Shown here piece after piece: positions 39,200 to 40,796 of a stretch of 40,796 nucleotides of DNA. Below the pieces are notes generated by a model that worked only from the letters and a program-made list of their open reading frames with translations, made no database searches and was not told the DNA's origin. The DNA lies in assembly GCA_021791145.1 (NCBI GenBank), contig JAJYXE010000026.1, forward strand, positions 1-40,796, read 5' to 3'. The stretch's first letter is position 1. The number at the start of each line of letters is the position of its first letter. The position numbers were made by a program, and so were the translations under genes. Origin of the DNA: Actinomycetes bacterium (GTDB lineage Bacteria; Actinomycetota; Acidimicrobiia; Acidimicrobiales; RAAP-2).

Positions 39200-39763
39200 G
39201 TGGCACGTCGGAGCCGCAGCTGCACGCCAGAGGAGATGACGGGGGTCTCCGCTGGTCTACAGCGCATCCACCTAGCTGTCCGCATCGGGACGCCATCACT
39301 CGTGGCGACGGTCGGCACGCTGTTCATCCCTGGTCAGACCATCACAGACCCCGGAAGCCTGACGGCGGTCGGTTTGGTCGCCCTGTGGCTCGATCACGAG
39401 GGAAAAGAGCGCGGGGCGGGGCCGCGGGGCTCGTCGGCCAAACGCGACGACGTCGACGTGGTCTTCAACCTCGTTGTGTCGGGGACGGGCCTGAAGCTGG
39501 CTCTCACCCACAGTCGGCTTCCCTGGGTGCCGCGGGAGGTCTCGATAGACCGCCAGCTGGACCCTGCTCTTTGTCACGTCGTCTCAAGCGACGAGTGGCC
39601 TCAGGGGACGGTGGAACTGGCATCGCCACTTGACGACCTCGCCGTCCCTCTCGACGCCTCGTTCCTGGTTGCGAACCGGACCATCAAGGGAGCGTCCGGC
39701 AAGGGTCGGCGCAAGGAAGACTTGTGCGCTGCGCTCCGCGTTCGAAGGGAGAGGCGTCCGTGA
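39200..39763 (+). CDS. Hypothetical protein of the element
   Basis: A 187-residue frame opened by GTG at 39200. An ATG at 39236 lies right behind GAGGAG and is another option. Features are a hydrophobic stretch (PSLVATVGTLFIPGQTIT) and DDVDVVFNLVVSGTGLKLAL, strand-like with acidic residues, then a basic C-terminus (KGRRKEDLCAALRVRRERRP). I do not recognise a family. No membrane helix or clear zinc site is seen. Composition is more protein-like than any competing frame, and the stop overlaps the next GTG (GTGA), as in the operon upstream. Confidence 0.5.
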   Translation: MARRSRSCTPEEMTGVSAGLQRIHLAVRIGTPSLVATVGTLFIPGQTITDPGSLTAVGLVALWLDHEGKERGAGPRGSSAKRDDVDVVFNLVVSGTGLKLALTHSRLPWVPREVSIDRQLDPALCHVVSSDEWPQGTVELASPLDDLAVPLDASFLVANRTIKGASGKGRRKEDLCAALRVRRERRP

Positions 39764-40107
39764 GCGCGGGACGCGCGGGTGGTTCCCAGGTGACCGGAAC
39801 CGCGCCACCGGAACCTAGGCGGGAACCACCTGGAACTCGTTCCCTTGAGGGAAGGAAGCACCAGGTCGAGGGCGTGGACCAGTTCCAGGAACTCCGCGGA
39901 ACCGAAGGGAAGTCCCCGGTTCCCGCTGGGCGGGTCCCCGTAGGGGAACCCCAGCGGGCCGGACCCACCAAGTGGCCAACGGTGCGGCTGCCCATTTCCT
40001 TCCTCCGGGGACCTCACGGTCGACAAGGTCGCTGCAAGGCACCGCCCGATGCGGCCGTGGCGTTCATCCCCAATCCACGCTCCCGACATGGACCTCGACG
40101 CCCTTGA
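39760..40107 (+). CDS. Possible 115-residue protein over the second repeat cluster
   Basis: GTG at 39760 overlaps the preceding stop (GTGA). The product is Pro/Gly/Arg-rich without domain resemblance, and half of it is encoded by a GGAAC/GTTCC repeat cluster and a dyad. As with the frame at 38528, coupling is the only support, and the region may instead be a noncoding DNA site. Confidence 0.25.
   Translation: MSAGRAGGSQVTGTAPPEPRREPPGTRSLEGRKHQVEGVDQFQELRGTEGKSPVPAGRVPVGEPQRAGPTKWPTVRLPISFLRGPHGRQGRCKAPPDAAVAFIPNPRSRHGPRRP
39782..39949. repeat. Cluster of eleven GGAAC/GTTCC words
   Basis: GTTCC or GGAAC occurs at 39782, 39796, 39810, 39822, 39832, 39839, 39882, 39888, 39898, 39919 and 39945: eleven times in 168 bases, in both orientations. 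Several are within larger words (CCGGAACC, CGGGAACC). Five pentamers spaced 10-14 bases apart begin the cluster. It looks like a multi-site protein-binding region, for partition, transfer or a second origin. Confidence 0.75.
39840..39853. repeat. Palindrome TTCCC-TTGA-GGGAA, copy 2
   Basis: A perfect inverted repeat of five bases about TTGA, followed by GGAAGC. It matches copy 1 at 38729-38743 over about 21 bases with one inserted C and one substitution. This copy is embedded in the GGAAC/GTTCC cluster. Confidence 0.75.
39922..39958. promoter_or_regulatory. 37-base nested dyad
   Basis: CCCGCTGGG pairs with CCCAGCGGG, and inside them TCCCC pairs with GGGGA around a GTA loop. The long stem closes the GGAAC/GTTCC cluster, much as the hairpin at 38680 closes the iteron array. 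No T run follows. Confidence 0.7.
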
Positions 40108-40330
40108 ACCCTTCGGACAGAATGAGAGGAAGCCAGCTACGAACGCCTGGCGCGACCGTCACACGACGTGACAACAGAACGCGCGATGGCACGATCGCCG
40201 TTCGTGAGATCGGGCTATCGCCCGAAGACTCCACGCGCTCCGTCAGTGTGGTTCTCCCGACACGACCGAGAGGTCACACCGCGTGGAGCTGTGTGGTAAG
40301 CCTCCGGCGGACGACCGCGCGCTAGGCTCA

Positions 40331-40350
40331 GTCGACGCGTTCGCGTCGAC
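40331..40350. promoter_or_regulatory. Perfect 8-bp inverted repeat with GTTC loop
   Basis: GTCGACGC and GCGTCGAC flank GTTC. It lies 114 bases upstream of the nuclease-like gene in a stretch (40108-40463) where I see no gene. It could be an operator or a transcription-stop hairpin; a weaker GTCAC/GTGAC pair is at about 40156-40170. Confidence 0.55.
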
Positions 40351-40463
40351 CACGAGTCGCATGTTCGGGCTCACCTGGACGCACGAGTCGGCGGTCAACA
40401 GCCAGCGTTTCAGCGTCGTCTGGAGCGGAGCAAGCCGCGGCGAGAAGAGCCTACGATTCCGCG

Positions 40464-40796
40464 ATGCCGATCTTTCAGGACCATGACGGAGAGCTGATCG
40501 CCTTCCAACAAGTGGTGCCCGGACCCGATCTGTACGAACAAGAGATCGAGACCCTCATCTGGGGGGACTTCGAGGCGTTTACCGGGGAGCCACTCTTCCC
40601 CATCGCCCGCCAGGCTCACATACCGGGGGGAGGCGTTCCCGACATCGTCGCCCTCGATGCCAGTGGTCACGTCGTCGTGATCGAGGTGAAGCGGGACCGA
40701 GTTATAACCGAAAGTTGTGGATCCCCGATCTCACGAAGGGCGCGACGTACCCTCCAAGTTGACACCAATCAACGAGTCCGCTGGCGAGTCGCCGGC
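40464..40796 (+). CDS. Partial PD-(D/E)XK nuclease-like protein (DUF91/NucS-like)
   Basis: The frame opens with MPIFQDHDGELIAFQQV at an ATG and stays open for 111 codons to the window edge. ETLIWGDFEAFTGEPLFPIA then VPDIVALDASGHVVVIEVKR carries the nuclease core: Asp in PDIVALD and the E-x-K pair in IEVKR, as in NucS-like DUF91 and related endonucleases. After IEVKRDR the family would continue with a helix that selects the partner strand, but the last 33 codons (ITESCGSPISRRARR...) do not look like it. A frameshift, an insertion or a different subfamily could explain this. Defence or DNA-repair roles are known for such folds; here the role is open. Confidence 0.65.
   Translation, partial: MPIFQDHDGELIAFQQVVPGPDLYEQEIETLIWGDFEAFTGEPLFPIARQAHIPGGGVPDIVALDASGHVVVIEVKRDRVITESCGSPISRRARRTLQVDTNQRVRWRVAG

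Larger units (their letters stand above)
35767..40796. mobile_element. Left part of a putative integrated element in a tRNA-Glu gene
   Basis: The left border is a 3' tRNA-Glu fragment with no 5' half. In integration at tRNA 3' ends, the intact gene is rebuilt at one junction and the displaced 3' piece marks the other. Because this fragment reads leftward and chromosome should lie beyond its 3' end, the element lies to the right and the intact tRNA and second junction should be beyond 40796. The cargo fits: HTH/excisionase-like protein, primase, RepA-like ATPase, iterons and several unrecognised ORFs. Integrase, transfer or packaging genes are not in view, so it could be an AICE-like element, a satellite prophage or an integrated plasmid. 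Confidence 0.72.

Noticed and set aside
39601..40089. Leftward 162-codon frame opposite the element ORFs
   Set aside because: Composition follows the repeats, with no domain and no ribosome site; kept as noncoding.

Overview
The window is very GC-rich, uses GTG and occasionally TTG starts freely, and has tightly packed genes with 4-base start/stop overlaps. This, with a CIRCE/HrcA operator, an Asp-type MurA, a TreS-maltokinase pair and a possible hopanoid gene pair, suggests an actinobacterium, perhaps Acidimicrobiia-like. That placement is inference, since no rRNA or other marker gene is present.

Left part, about 0.2-14.2 kb: central carbon and envelope metabolism. In order: a small membrane protein, galT, a 6-phosphofructokinase with the residue pair of PPi-dependent enzymes, the trehalose synthase/maltokinase pair treS-mak, meaB overlapping murA, glpX, an IclR regulator, a class III aminotransferase followed by an HpnA-like epimerase, a ClpS-like adaptor and a two-CBS-domain protein. 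MurA has Asp in place of the fosfomycin-target Cys.

Middle part, 14.2-34 kb: an Hsp20 gene behind an exact CIRCE element, an alpha/beta hydrolase, an AceE-like homodimeric 2-oxoacid dehydrogenase E1, gabT, a complete polar amino-acid ABC importer, an S4-domain RNA-binding protein coupled to a 62-residue ORF, a flavin split-barrel protein, a decayed dipeptide-ABC ATPase, an acyl-CoA synthetase whose acetate-limiting Trp is Gly, a gamma-glutamyltransferase, a membrane-anchored propeller-like protein divergent from a YtrA-type GntR regulator, and a fused [2Fe-2S]/molybdopterin oxidoreductase. Several intergenic tandem repeats lie here.

Right part, 34.8-40.8 kb: a vapBC-type toxin-antitoxin pair with a palindromic operator over its -10 box, then a 46-bp 3' fragment of a tRNA-Glu(CUC) gene without its 5' half. 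That is the signature of a displaced attachment site, and its orientation puts an integrated element on its right, running past the window end. The element carries an excisionase-like HTH protein, a CHC2/Toprim primase and a RepA-like RecA-fold ATPase, joined by GTGA overlaps. After these come eight CCACGGAC iterons with a 13-bp hairpin (a candidate origin), unknown ORFs, a second cluster of GGAAC/GTTCC words with a long dyad, two copies of a TTCCC-TTGA-GGGAA palindrome, and a partial PD-(D/E)XK nuclease-like gene at the edge. No integrase, transfer or capsid gene is visible. The element is the least ordinary part of the window.
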